Part shown: positions 54,212-63,477 of the stretch, piece by piece | Numbering within the stretch: the stretch's first letter is position 1 | Layout: every line of letters starts with the position of its first letter | Source: Butyrivibrio sp. | GTDB lineage: Bacteria; Bacillota; Clostridia; Lachnospirales; Lachnospiraceae | Direction of reading: 5' to 3' | Assembly: GCA_017535785.1 (NCBI GenBank) | Contig: JAFXTN010000010.1 | Span: 1-64,000 of the forward strand | DNA: 64,000 nucleotides | Made by a program: the position numbers and the translations under genes | The notes under the pieces: generated by a model | The model's database searches: none | Seen by the model: only the letters and a program-made list of their open reading frames with translations | What the model was told of the DNA's origin: nothing

Positions 54212-54616
54212 ATGATGAACAGAAGCTTATTGAGAGAGCAGGTTTTTAAGCTGCTCTTTCGTGTTGAATTCAATTCAATGGAAGAGATGTCAGAGCAGGA
54301 GGAGCTTTTCACCTCATCTGTAGACAATGATTTTTCTACTGCAGACGCTGACTACATCAGAGATAAATATGAGAAGATAGCTGAGAAGCTTGAAGATATC
54401 GATAAGGCTATCAATGACAAGACCAAGGGATGGGATACTGCCCGCATGGCAAAGGTTGATCTTACGATCATCAGACTTGCCGTATACGAGATTCAGTATG
54501 ATGAGACAGTTCCTACAGGAGTAGCCATCAACGAGGCCGTTGAACTTGCCAAGAAATTCGGTCAGGACGGTTCACCTGCCTTTGTAAACGGAGTGTTAGC
54601 TAAATTTGCGGAGTGA
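54212..54616 (+). CDS. nusB: Transcription antitermination factor NusB
   Basis: A 134-residue all-helical factor joining NusE/S10 on boxA RNA in rRNA operons. RSLLREQVFKLLFRVEF at the N-terminus, MAKVDLTIIRLAVYEI and GVAINEAVELAKKFGQDGSPAFVNGVL are conserved. ATG 54212 or 54215 are equally possible. The 3' end overlaps the xseA start. Confidence 0.95.
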   Translation: MMNRSLLREQVFKLLFRVEFNSMEEMSEQEELFTSSVDNDFSTADADYIRDKYEKIAEKLEDIDKAINDKTKGWDTARMAKVDLTIIRLAVYEIQYDETVPTGVAINEAVELAKKFGQDGSPAFVNGVLAKFAE

Positions 54617-55817
54617 GTATACAGTCACACAGGTTAATGCCTATATCAAGAATATGTTTACTCAGGATTTTCTCCTTAAGTCGATCACGATAAAGGGAGA
54701 AGTCAGTAATTGTAAGTACCACTCTTCCGGACACATCTATTTCACTTTAAAGGATCGGGGTGGTGCTATTTCTTGTGTCATGTTCAGAGGCGACCGCGAA
54801 AAGGGCGGCCTTAAATTTGACATGAAGGAAGGACAGCAGATCAAGGCATCAGGCACCGTCGATGTATATGAGAGAGACGGCAAATATCAGCTTTACGCAA
54901 GGAAGATAGAGCTTGACGGTGCGGGAGCTCTTTTTGAAAAGTTTGAAGAGTTAAAGAAAAAGCTTGAGGAATCGGGAATGTTTGCACCTGAATACAAACA
55001 GCCCATTCCGCGTTATATAAAGACTCTTGGTATAGTAACCGCTCCTACGGGCGCGGCTGTGCGGGATATAATAAATGTAGCGACCCGCAGAAATCCACAT
55101 ATTCAGATAATTCTTTATCCTGCCATAGTTCAAGGTGACCTTGCTACCGAGAGTATTGTAAAAGGAATACAGACTTTGTCCGGTACAGAGGTTGATGTTA
55201 TCATAGTCGGACGTGGCGGAGGTTCTATAGAAGATTTATGGGCTTTCAATGAAGAAGAAGTGGCTCAGGCCATTTTTGATTGCCCCGTTCCGATCATTTC
55301 AGCAGTTGGACATGAAACAGATACTACTATCGCGGATTATGTAGCGGACAGAAGAGCGCCTACGCCTTCAGCGGCTGCGGAGCTCGCAGTTTTTGAGTAC
55401 GACAGATTCATCCAGGATCTTGAAGATTACTCTTTTACCCTGCATAAATGCGTGGAAAGAAAGCTACATGCGGCAAAGCTTTTATGCGACGGATATTCCA
55501 AGTCGCTTAGGCTACTCAGTCCGATGGGCAAGATAAAAGACAGGCTGCTCAGAATGGATCAGTATGAGGATGCTCTTTCCAATCTTATGAAGAACAGATT
55601 GCAGGCTGTGCGCCACAGGTTTTTGATAGATACGGAGAGACTCAAAGGTCTTTCGCCTTTAGACAGGCTACTTGGAGGTTATTCCTATGTTGCAGATGAA
55701 AAGGGTAACAACATCCGCAGCATCAAGGGTGTTAAAAAGGGCGATGAGCTGTCGGTATATGTGAGCGACGGAATCATCAGTACCGTAGTAGAGGATACAT
55801 CCAAAGAAAAATGGTAA
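54606..55817 (+). CDS. xseA: Exodeoxyribonuclease VII large subunit
   Basis: A 403-residue subunit of the single-strand DNA exonuclease. An N-terminal OB fold (TVTQVNAYIKNMFTQDFLLK, GEVSNCKYHSSGHIYFTLKD) is followed by the catalytic domain with GIVTAPTGAAVRDI, VIIVGRGGGSIEDLWAFN and GHETDTTIADYVADRRAPTP, and a coiled-coil C-terminus. The start is a TTG at 54606 inside nusB; no ATG or GTG fits. Confidence 0.95.
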   Translation: MRSEYTVTQVNAYIKNMFTQDFLLKSITIKGEVSNCKYHSSGHIYFTLKDRGGAISCVMFRGDREKGGLKFDMKEGQQIKASGTVDVYERDGKYQLYARKIELDGAGALFEKFEELKKKLEESGMFAPEYKQPIPRYIKTLGIVTAPTGAAVRDIINVATRRNPHIQIILYPAIVQGDLATESIVKGIQTLSGTEVDVIIVGRGGGSIEDLWAFNEEEVAQAIFDCPVPIISAVGHETDTTIADYVADRRAPTPSAAAELAVFEYDRFIQDLEDYSFTLHKCVERKLHAAKLLCDGYSKSLRLLSPMGKIKDRLLRMDQYEDALSNLMKNRLQAVRHRFLIDTERLKGLSPLDRLLGGYSYVADEKGNNIRSIKGVKKGDELSVYVSDGIISTVVEDTSKEKW

Positions 55818-55827
55818 AGGGGTCATT

Positions 55828-56061
55828 ATGGCAACCAAGAAGGAAAAAGAAGAAAAGCAGAAATTAACTGTAGAAGAAGCTTTTGCACAGATAGAAGAAA
55901 AGATAGAGGCTCTTGAAAGCGATGATATTACTTTAGAAGATTCTTTTAAAGAGTATCAGGAAGGAATGAAGCTTTTAAAGAGCTGTCATGATATGATAGA
56001 ACAGGTAGAAAAGAAAGTTCAGAAGATTGCCGAGGACGGAACTTTAGAGGATTTTGAGTAA
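55828..56061 (+). CDS. xseB: Exodeoxyribonuclease VII small subunit
   Basis: A 77-residue helical subunit, with VEEAFAQIEEKIEALES and the LEDSFKEYQEGMKLLKSC family stretch. Begins 10 bases after xseA with AAAGGGG as ribosome-binding site. Confidence 0.94.
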   Translation: MATKKEKEEKQKLTVEEAFAQIEEKIEALESDDITLEDSFKEYQEGMKLLKSCHDMIEQVEKKVQKIAEDGTLEDFE

Positions 56062-56063
56062 AA

Positions 56064-57008
56064 ATGGGCGATACGAATTTTGAATCGGAATTAAAACAAA
56101 GAGTTGAATATATAGAGGGTGTGCTTAAGTCTATGCTCCCCAAGGAGGAAGGCTATGCAAAGACCGTTATCGAGGCGATGAACTACAGCCTTATGGCGGG
56201 TGGCAAGAGACTTAGGCCCATGATGATGTATGAAGCCTACAAGCTTTTTGCAGGTGATTCCGCAAACGATGCGGTGATACATCCGTTTATGACGGCGATG
56301 GAGATGATACATACTTATTCGCTTGTTCATGACGATCTTCCCGCTATGGATAACGATGAATACAGAAGAGGAAGAAAGACGACACACGCCGTATACGGAG
56401 CAGGAATGGCGACACTTGCGGGTGACGGACTTCTGAATCTTGCTTTTGAAACAGCGATAGGCGGCGCAGCAAGCGGAGTAAGCCTTCCCGAATATGACGG
56501 AGAGACAAGCAACAGATACGTCGCAGCGCTCAAGGTCCTTTCGACCAAGGCGGGTATATACGGTATGGTAGGCGGACAGTGCGCCGACATCATGGCTGAG
56601 AATACTGCCATTACGGACAAGGAAGAGCTTGGCACTTTGCTTCGCTATATAGATGACAACAAGACGGGAGCTCTTATAGAGAGCAGTCTTATGATAGGAG
56701 CGATCCTTGGAGGTGCGAGCGCAGCTCAGGTCAAGGCTATCGAAAGAGCCGGAAACAGTGTCGGAGTTGCATTCCAGATCCAGGATGATATTCTTGATAT
56801 TGTAGGAAATCTCGAGGAGCTTGGAAAGCCCATCGGCTCTGATGAGAAGAACCAGAAGACAACGTATGTCAGTCTCTACGGAATGGACGAAGCTACCGCT
56901 AAGGTAAAAGAGCTTTCGGATGCAGCTTCAGACATATTAAAAGAGCTTGGATTTAAAGATTCGTTTTTGGATAAGCTATTCCAATACTTGATATACAGAA
57001 GGAAATGA
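56064..57008 (+). CDS. ispA: Polyprenyl (geranyl/farnesyl) diphosphate synthase
   Basis: A 314-residue trans-prenyltransferase building C10-C15 diphosphates. The first Asp-rich motif is DDLPAMDNDEYRRGRKTTH and the second is FQIQDDILDIVG. MAGGKRLRPMM at the N-terminus binds isopentenyl diphosphate. It starts two bases after xseB and ends one base before dxs, giving substrate for UppS. Confidence 0.95.
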   Translation: MGDTNFESELKQRVEYIEGVLKSMLPKEEGYAKTVIEAMNYSLMAGGKRLRPMMMYEAYKLFAGDSANDAVIHPFMTAMEMIHTYSLVHDDLPAMDNDEYRRGRKTTHAVYGAGMATLAGDGLLNLAFETAIGGAASGVSLPEYDGETSNRYVAALKVLSTKAGIYGMVGGQCADIMAENTAITDKEELGTLLRYIDDNKTGALIESSLMIGAILGGASAAQVKAIERAGNSVGVAFQIQDDILDIVGNLEELGKPIGSDEKNQKTTYVSLYGMDEATAKVKELSDAASDILKELGFKDSFLDKLFQYLIYRRK

Positions 57009-57009
57009 C

Positions 57010-58860
57010 ATGTTACTAGATCAGATTAAAGATACAGGTGATATAAAGAAGATACCTCAGTCCAAATATCATATTCTTGCGCAGGAGATCAGAGAGTTTC
57101 TCATAGATAAGATATCTGTAACGGGAGGTCATCTTGCGTCCAATCTTGGTGCCGTTGAGCTCACAATGGCTCTTCACCTTGCACTCAATCTTCCCAAGGA
57201 CAAGATAATCTGGGACGTTGGACATCAGGCATATACACACAAGATCCTTACGGGAAGAAAAGATAAATTTGATACACTTCGTCAGTTCGGCGGCCTTTCG
57301 GGATTTCCGAAGAGATGTGAGAGCGACACGGATTGTTTTGACACCGGACACAGCTCAAACTCTATCTCTGCGGGACTTGGTATGGTAAAGGCAAGAGATC
57401 TTGCCGGAGACGATTATGCCGTTGTATCGGTAATAGGAGACGGCTCTCTTACGGGCGGTCTTGCTTATGAAGCGCTCAACAACGCTTCCAAGCTCGATAC
57501 CAATTTTATCATCATCTTAAATGACAATGAGATGTCTATCTCTGAGAGTGTCGGAGGTATGAGAAAGTACCTCAACAACGTGCGTACTGCGCAGGGGTAT
57601 CTTACTCTTAAAGAAGACGTTTTTGCACAGGTCGGTAATAACCACAAGGTTGTAGAGAGCATCAGAAGAGCCAAGAACTCTTTTAAACAGCTCTTTATAC
57701 CCGGAATGGTATTTGAGAACCTCGGTATCACTTACCTCGGACCTGTAGACGGCCACGATACGGTAAGCCTTGAAAAGACTATAAAAGAGGCCAGAAAAGT
57801 TAAAAAGGCCGTTATGATACATGTTATGACCAAGAAGGGAAAAGGCTATGAGCCTGCGGAGAGACATCCCGCAAGATTCCATGGAACCGAGCCCTTCCTC
57901 GTAGAGAACGGTCTTCCGAGGAACCCCAGAACAACCTCCAACTATCAGGATATCTTCAGCACAGTTATGTGTAAGCTCGGTGCAAGAGATGAGAAGGTAG
58001 TTGCTATAACCGCTGCAATGGCTGATGGTACGGGACTTAAGAGATTCAGAAATATTTATCCCGACAGATTTATCGACGCCGGAATAGCGGAGGAACACGC
58101 AGTTTCTTTTGCCGCAGGAATGGCCGCAGGCGGATATAAGCCTGTATTTGCGGTATATTCATCATTCCTTCAAAGAGCGTATGACCAGATTTTGGAGGAC
58201 GTATGTCTTCAGAATCTTCCGGTTGTTTTTGCGATAGACAGAGCGGGCCTTGTCGGAAGCGACGGCGAGACGCATCAGGGAATATTTGACGTTGCATTTT
58301 TATCCTCAATGCCCAATATGCATATCATGGCGCCCAAGAATAAATGGGAGCTTTCGGATATGCTCAAGTTCTGCGTAAGCTTTGACGGACCGACTGCCGT
58401 AAGATATCCAAGGGGCAATGCATATGACGGACTTAAGGAATTCCGTGCACCTATCGAGATGGGTAAGTGCGAGCCTATTTATGAGGAAAAAGATATCTGC
58501 CTTCTTGCCGTAGGTTGCATGGTCAAGATTGGCGAGGAAGTGCGCGATATACTTAAGAATAACGGGCTCAACTGCTCGCTTGTAAATGCGAGATTCGTTA
58601 AACCTATAGATACGGATTACATTCACACTGCTTCCGCATCACACAGACTCCTTGTCACAATGGAGGAGAATGTCGCTAGCGGCGGTTACGGCGAAAAGGT
58701 TCGTGAATATGTGGATGAGAACAGACTTGATGTCGGAGTTTTGAACATAGCGATCCCTGACGAATTTGTAACTCACGGAAGTGTGGACAGACTTCGCAAG
58801 GAGCTTAAGATCGACGCAGATTCAATCGCCGAGAGAATAATGCAGGAGATACACAGATAA
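57010..58860 (+). CDS. dxs: 1-deoxy-D-xylulose-5-phosphate synthase
   Basis: A 616-residue thiamine diphosphate enzyme, first step of the MEP pathway, from pyruvate and glyceraldehyde 3-phosphate. GHQAYTHKILTGRKDKF, the cofactor motif GDGSLTGGLAYEALNNAS with NDNEMSIS, and FIDAGIAEEHAVSFAAGMA with the catalytic Glu are present. SD AAGGAA. Part of the ispA-dxs-tlyA block. Confidence 0.97.
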   Translation: MLLDQIKDTGDIKKIPQSKYHILAQEIREFLIDKISVTGGHLASNLGAVELTMALHLALNLPKDKIIWDVGHQAYTHKILTGRKDKFDTLRQFGGLSGFPKRCESDTDCFDTGHSSNSISAGLGMVKARDLAGDDYAVVSVIGDGSLTGGLAYEALNNASKLDTNFIIILNDNEMSISESVGGMRKYLNNVRTAQGYLTLKEDVFAQVGNNHKVVESIRRAKNSFKQLFIPGMVFENLGITYLGPVDGHDTVSLEKTIKEARKVKKAVMIHVMTKKGKGYEPAERHPARFHGTEPFLVENGLPRNPRTTSNYQDIFSTVMCKLGARDEKVVAITAAMADGTGLKRFRNIYPDRFIDAGIAEEHAVSFAAGMAAGGYKPVFAVYSSFLQRAYDQILEDVCLQNLPVVFAIDRAGLVGSDGETHQGIFDVAFLSSMPNMHIMAPKNKWELSDMLKFCVSFDGPTAVRYPRGNAYDGLKEFRAPIEMGKCEPIYEEKDICLLAVGCMVKIGEEVRDILKNNGLNCSLVNARFVKPIDTDYIHTASASHRLLVTMEENVASGGYGEKVREYVDENRLDVGVLNIAIPDEFVTHGSVDRLRKELKIDADSIAERIMQEIHR

Positions 58861-58866
58861 CGGTTT

Positions 58867-59766
58867 ATGGCAAAGGATAAAGAAAGACTTGATGTCCTAC
58901 TTGTAAACAGAGGATTGGCACCTTCCAGAGAAAAGGCCAAGACTCTCATAATGGCGGGAGACGTTTTTGTAAACGGTCAGAGAGAAGATAAACCCGGAAC
59001 AACTTTTGAAGAAGCCAAGATAACTTCTTTGGAAGTAAGGGGCGATACACTTCCCTATGTGAGCAGAGGCGGACTTAAGCTTGAGAAGGCGGTCAACAAT
59101 TTTGGCTTTTCTCTTGAAGGAAAGGTCTGCATGGATATCGGAGCATCCACCGGAGGCTTTACCGATTGCATGCTCCAGAATAAAGCTGCCAAGGTTTACT
59201 CCGTCGATGTGGGACACGGACAGCTAGACTGGAAGCTTAGGAGCGACGATAGAGTCGTTTGCATGGAGAAGACTAATTTCAGATACATGGTAAGAGATGA
59301 CATTCAGGACGATCTTGATTTTGCTTCCTGCGATGTATCTTTTATCTCATTAACCAAGATACTTCTTCCCGCAAGGAGACTTCTTAAGGACAATGCGCAG
59401 ATGGTATGCCTTATAAAGCCTCAGTTCGAAGCGGGTAAAGATAAAGTTGGGAAAAAGGGTGTAGTAAGAGATCCCAAGGTCCATGAAGAGGTAGTGCACA
59501 GGATAATTGATTTTGTCCACATCGCAGGTTTTGATGTCCTGCACCTTGATTTTTCTCCTATAAAGGGACCTGAGGGAAATATAGAATATCTTGTTCATAT
59601 TGAAAAAAATCCTTCGTATAACGAGAAGGTTTCTGAGCTTACAGAGGCAGAGGGAGAGCGGATCTTAAGAGAAACTGTAGAAGCTGAAAACGGTTATTCT
59701 CACGATCCCGATATGGAGAAGCTTATCAGGGACACAGTTGGCAAAGCACATGGCAATTTGGACTGA
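58867..59766 (+). CDS. tlyA: TlyA family rRNA (cytidine-2'-O)-methyltransferase
   Basis: A 299-residue protein with an N-terminal S4 RNA-binding domain (RLDVLLVNRGLAPSREKAKT, residues 5-65) and a FtsJ-like SAM methyltransferase domain (CMDIGASTGGFTDCMLQ, VDVGHGQLDWKL, LIKPQFEAGK). Related enzymes methylate 16S and 23S rRNA; some were once called haemolysins. It starts six bases after dxs. Confidence 0.93.
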   Translation: MAKDKERLDVLLVNRGLAPSREKAKTLIMAGDVFVNGQREDKPGTTFEEAKITSLEVRGDTLPYVSRGGLKLEKAVNNFGFSLEGKVCMDIGASTGGFTDCMLQNKAAKVYSVDVGHGQLDWKLRSDDRVVCMEKTNFRYMVRDDIQDDLDFASCDVSFISLTKILLPARRLLKDNAQMVCLIKPQFEAGKDKVGKKGVVRDPKVHEEVVHRIIDFVHIAGFDVLHLDFSPIKGPEGNIEYLVHIEKNPSYNEKVSELTEAEGERILRETVEAENGYSHDPDMEKLIRDTVGKAHGNLD

Positions 59767-59783
59767 CACATTGTGGGGGAACC

Positions 59784-60629
59784 ATGGAAAAGTTTTGTAT
59801 AGTCGCAAATAAAACTAAAGACAAAGATCTGAAGATAACACGTTATATCATCAAATATCTGGAGGATAAGGGCAAGACCTGTACTCTTGCAGAGACTACG
59901 GGAAGGCCGACGGAAGGCACTATCGGAAGGGACTTTATGAGTTCAATTCCGGAAGATTCCGATTGTTGTATAGTCCTAGGCGGTGACGGTACAATGCTGG
60001 AAGCCGCAAGGAGTCTTGCTTTTCTTGATATCCCCATAATCGGAGTTAATCTCGGAACCTTGGGATATCTTGCCGAGGTTGAAAAGAGTGGTATCGATGA
60101 AGCACTTGTGAAGCTTCTCTCGGGAGAATTCGAGACTGAAGACAGAATGATGCTTCACGGCAGCATAAACGGTCAGAAGGATTATGCGCTTAACGATATC
60201 GTCATCACCAGAGCATCTACGATCCAAGCGATCAATTTCAATATTTACATCAACAAGCTTCTTTTGTGTGAATATCATGCAGACGGAATCATCATATCAA
60301 CGCCTACGGGATCTACCGGATATAACATGTCAGCTGGTGGCCCCATCGTTGAACCGTCGGCTAATATGATCCTACTTACGCCGATATGTCCGCATACGCT
60401 TAATTCAAGAAGTATCGTACTTCCGGCAGATGCGAAGATATCGATCGAGCTCACCGACAGCTTCAAAAATCGAAACAGTAAAGTTGTCGCAGCGTACGAC
60501 GGTGGTGGCATCGTCGATATGAAAGTCGGAGATAGGATAGAGATAAGGAAATCCAAGAAGACTACCAAGATCTTAAAGCTCAACAGAGTAAGCTTTTTGG
60601 AAATCCTCAGTAAGAAATTCAGTATGTAA
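59784..60629 (+). CDS. nadK: NAD kinase
   Basis: A 281-residue kinase making NADP from NAD. The catalytic GGDGTMLEAAR, GVNLGTLGYLAEVE, NDIVITRA and the STPTGSTGYNMSAGGPIV loop are diagnostic. Located between tlyA and argR as in most Clostridia. Confidence 0.96.
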   Translation: MEKFCIVANKTKDKDLKITRYIIKYLEDKGKTCTLAETTGRPTEGTIGRDFMSSIPEDSDCCIVLGGDGTMLEAARSLAFLDIPIIGVNLGTLGYLAEVEKSGIDEALVKLLSGEFETEDRMMLHGSINGQKDYALNDIVITRASTIQAINFNIYINKLLLCEYHADGIIISTPTGSTGYNMSAGGPIVEPSANMILLTPICPHTLNSRSIVLPADAKISIELTDSFKNRNSKVVAAYDGGGIVDMKVGDRIEIRKSKKTTKILKLNRVSFLEILSKKFSM

Positions 60630-60662
60630 AACAAACTCTTTTGCGGAAAGGACAGTCCGAAA

Positions 60663-61115
60663 ATGAAGAATAAAAGACATGACAAGATCATAGAGATCAT
60701 AGCTTCACACGTTGTAGAAACTCAGGATCAGCTTGCAATGTATTTAAGACAGGCGGGCTATGACGTTACTCAGGCAACCATTTCAAGAGACATCAGGAAG
60801 ATGAAACTCACTAAGCAGGTTACCGAGGACGGAAGACAGAAGTACGTTTATACAACAGCCGATTCGAGTGCTATGCAGGAGAAGTATGTAAGCGTCCTCA
60901 AGGCAGGCTTTGTCAGCATGGACGTTGCGCAGAATATTCTTGTTATCAAGACCGTGTCCGGTATGGCGATGGCTCTCGCGACAGCGATCGATGCGCTCAA
61001 GTTCAAAGAGATCGTTGGATGTATCGCAGGCGATGACACCATTATGATCGCGATAAAGACCAATGAAGAGGCTCAGAAGGTCATGGATACATTACATGAC
61101 ATGATGCAAGAATAA
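60663..61115 (+). CDS. argR: Arginine repressor ArgR/AhrC
   Basis: A 150-residue arginine-sensing regulator. N-terminal winged helix (QATISRDIRKMKLTKQ) and the C-terminal hexamerisation and arginine-binding domain with GCIAGDDTIMIAIK. No arginine biosynthesis gene is nearby; the position before recN is conserved. Confidence 0.94.
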   Translation: MKNKRHDKIIEIIASHVVETQDQLAMYLRQAGYDVTQATISRDIRKMKLTKQVTEDGRQKYVYTTADSSAMQEKYVSVLKAGFVSMDVAQNILVIKTVSGMAMALATAIDALKFKEIVGCIAGDDTIMIAIKTNEEAQKVMDTLHDMMQE

Positions 61116-61125
61116 GTGGGGAAAT

Positions 61126-62805
61126 ATGCTATATAGTTTACACGTTAAAAATCTGGCTCTAATAAAAGAGCAGGAGATAGAGTTTTCGAAGGGGCTTAAT
61201 ATACTTACAGGTGAGACCGGTGCAGGTAAATCAGTGGTTTTGGGCTCTGTTAATCTTGCGCTCGGAGCCAAGGCGGATGCTTCTCTTATAAGGACCGGAG
61301 AAGAGTCGGCGCTTGTCGAGCTTGTTTTCGGGATCGAAAGCGATGTTCAGAGAAATGTTTTAAAAGAGATGGATATCCCTGTTGAAGATGATGAGACGAT
61401 CGTCATCCAGAGAAAGATAATGCAGGGAAGAAGCGTTTCAAAGGTTTGCGGCGAGACAGTTACGGCAAGGCAGCTTAAAGAGATCGCCAATGCTTTTATC
61501 AACATTCACGGACAGAATGACAATCAGGAGCTTCTTAAGAAAAAGAAGCATCTTGAGATCCTTGACGATTACTGTGCGGATAAGACGGAAGCTCTTTTTA
61601 CCGAGTTAAAAGAAAAATATGCGGATATGAAAAGACTCGAAGAAGAGCTCGAAGACACCGATATAGACGAAGCTTCAAGGCTCAGAGAGCAGGAGCTTTT
61701 GGAATATGAGATAAATGAGATAAACGAAGCCGAGGTCGTGCTTGGAGAAGATGAAGAGCTTGAGGGAAGCTATCGCAAGATGGTGAACGCTCAGAAGATA
61801 TCAGGAGCTGCCAACATGGCTATGGCAATGACGGGTTCCGGAGAGTCCGAGGACAGCGCGGCTGATCTTGTGAGCAGGGCTGTTAGAGAGCTTTCATCAG
61901 TATCTTCGTATGACGATGAGCTTGAGGATATAGTGTCGCAGATATCCGATGTGGAGAATCTTTTGACTGACTTTAACAGAAGTCTTTCTGCGTATATCTC
62001 GGGGCTTGAGTTTGACGATGAGAAGTTCAGGACCTGCGAGGACAGATTAAATACACTAAATCATCTCAAGGATAAGTACGGCGGAAGTCTTGAAGCGGTA
62101 CTTAAATATCTTGAAGAGAAGACAGAAAAGCTCGATGCTTTAAGTGATCTTGAGGCGCACAGAGATGCTCTCAAGAAGAGCTTGGAAGAGAGAAAGGGTC
62201 AGGTCTTTGAGCTTTGTAAGAAGATCTCCGACATAAGAAAAGCGGGGGCAAAAGAGCTTGAGAAGAAGCTTATCGCTGCTCTCATAGATCTGAATTTCCT
62301 TGATGTGAGATTTGAGATCCAGATAGATTATGACGAGAATGAGCTTACAAGCAAGGGCTGTGATAAAGTCAGATTCATGATCTCAACAAACCCCGGCGAG
62401 AGTCTCAGGGCGCTTGATGATATCGCAAGCGGCGGTGAGCTTTCAAGGATAATGCTTGCACTTAAGACAGTTGTTGCTGACAAGGATGATATCAGTACGC
62501 TTATCTTTGATGAGATAGATGCGGGTATCAGCGGAAAGACTGCTTGGATGGTCGCAGGCAAGCTCGGCGAGCTTTCCAAGGATCATCAGATCATATGTAT
62601 TACGCACCTTGCGCAGATCGCAGCTATGGCCGATTATCACTACATGATCGATAAAGGTCTTGAGGACGGAAGGACAGTTACAAATATCTATGCTCTGGAC
62701 GGCGAGCAGTCGGAGAGAGAGATCGCAAGGCTTTTGGGCGGCGAAGAAATAACTGAGGCTTCACTTACTAACGCACGTGAACTCATAGAAAAGGCAAAGA
62801 GATGA
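61126..62805 (+). CDS. recN: DNA repair protein RecN
   Basis: A 559-residue SMC-like ATPase acting in double-strand break repair. Walker A LTGETGAGKSVVLGS, a long central coiled coil (about 160-390), signature ASGGELSRIMLALK and Walker B TLIFDEIDAGISGKTA. The stop overlaps the next gene (ATGA). Confidence 0.96.
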   Translation: MLYSLHVKNLALIKEQEIEFSKGLNILTGETGAGKSVVLGSVNLALGAKADASLIRTGEESALVELVFGIESDVQRNVLKEMDIPVEDDETIVIQRKIMQGRSVSKVCGETVTARQLKEIANAFINIHGQNDNQELLKKKKHLEILDDYCADKTEALFTELKEKYADMKRLEEELEDTDIDEASRLREQELLEYEINEINEAEVVLGEDEELEGSYRKMVNAQKISGAANMAMAMTGSGESEDSAADLVSRAVRELSSVSSYDDELEDIVSQISDVENLLTDFNRSLSAYISGLEFDDEKFRTCEDRLNTLNHLKDKYGGSLEAVLKYLEEKTEKLDALSDLEAHRDALKKSLEERKGQVFELCKKISDIRKAGAKELEKKLIAALIDLNFLDVRFEIQIDYDENELTSKGCDKVRFMISTNPGESLRALDDIASGGELSRIMLALKTVVADKDDISTLIFDEIDAGISGKTAWMVAGKLGELSKDHQIICITHLAQIAAMADYHYMIDKGLEDGRTVTNIYALDGEQSEREIARLLGGEEITEASLTNARELIEKAKR

Positions 62806-63458
62806 CAATAGATAATGACGATCTTATAAACAGCATAATGGCGTCGCTGGGAAGGATAGATGCGATAAAGCTTGAGGATATCCCGAACATCGATCTTTAT
62901 ATGGATCAGCTCACCACGTTTATGGACGAGAGGCTTAAGAAGGCAACCCGTCATCCGGGCGAGGACAAGATCCTTACGAAGACGATGATCAACAACTATG
63001 CCAAGAACGATCTTTTACCTCCTCCCGTAAGGAAGAAGTATTCCAAGGATCACCTTATACTCCTCATCTTTATCTTTTACCTAAAAAACATCCTGTCGAT
63101 AAATGACATTCAGACACTGCTTGAGCCATTGAAGAACAGGTTCAGACACAGCGATGATGAGCTTAATCTGAGCAAGATCTACGACCTTGCGTATACGCTT
63201 CAAAAAGAAGAGCTCGATCCTTGTATGGACGATCTTAAGAAGAAGTATGAGAAGGCTCTCGGTACATTTGAAGATGAGGGACTTTCGGAAGAAGAGAAAA
63301 AGAAGATGCAGATGTTTTCTTTTATAACTCTTTTGTCCTACGACGTTTATGTCAAAAAGCTCCTCATAGAGAAGATCCTCGACAATATCACGGGCGCTGA
63401 GGATAAGGCGGCTAAGGATAAGAAAAAAGAAAAGCCCGCGAAAGATAAGAAGAAATAA
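62802..63458 (+). CDS. DUF1836 domain protein
   Basis: A 218-residue cytoplasmic protein. The N-terminal half contains the DUF1836 signature TMINNYAKNDLLPPPVRKKY with YSKDHLILLIFIFYLKNILS following, which resembles a MerR-like helix-turn-helix. The C-terminal end is Lys-rich (KDKKKEKPAKDKKK). It is translationally coupled to recN by ATGA overlap. It is probably a DNA-binding or scaffold protein, but no function is established for the family. Confidence 0.82.
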   Translation: MTIDNDDLINSIMASLGRIDAIKLEDIPNIDLYMDQLTTFMDERLKKATRHPGEDKILTKTMINNYAKNDLLPPPVRKKYSKDHLILLIFIFYLKNILSINDIQTLLEPLKNRFRHSDDELNLSKIYDLAYTLQKEELDPCMDDLKKKYEKALGTFEDEGLSEEEKKKMQMFSFITLLSYDVYVKKLLIEKILDNITGAEDKAAKDKKKEKPAKDKKK

Positions 63459-63477
63459 TAAAGGAAACACAATATAA

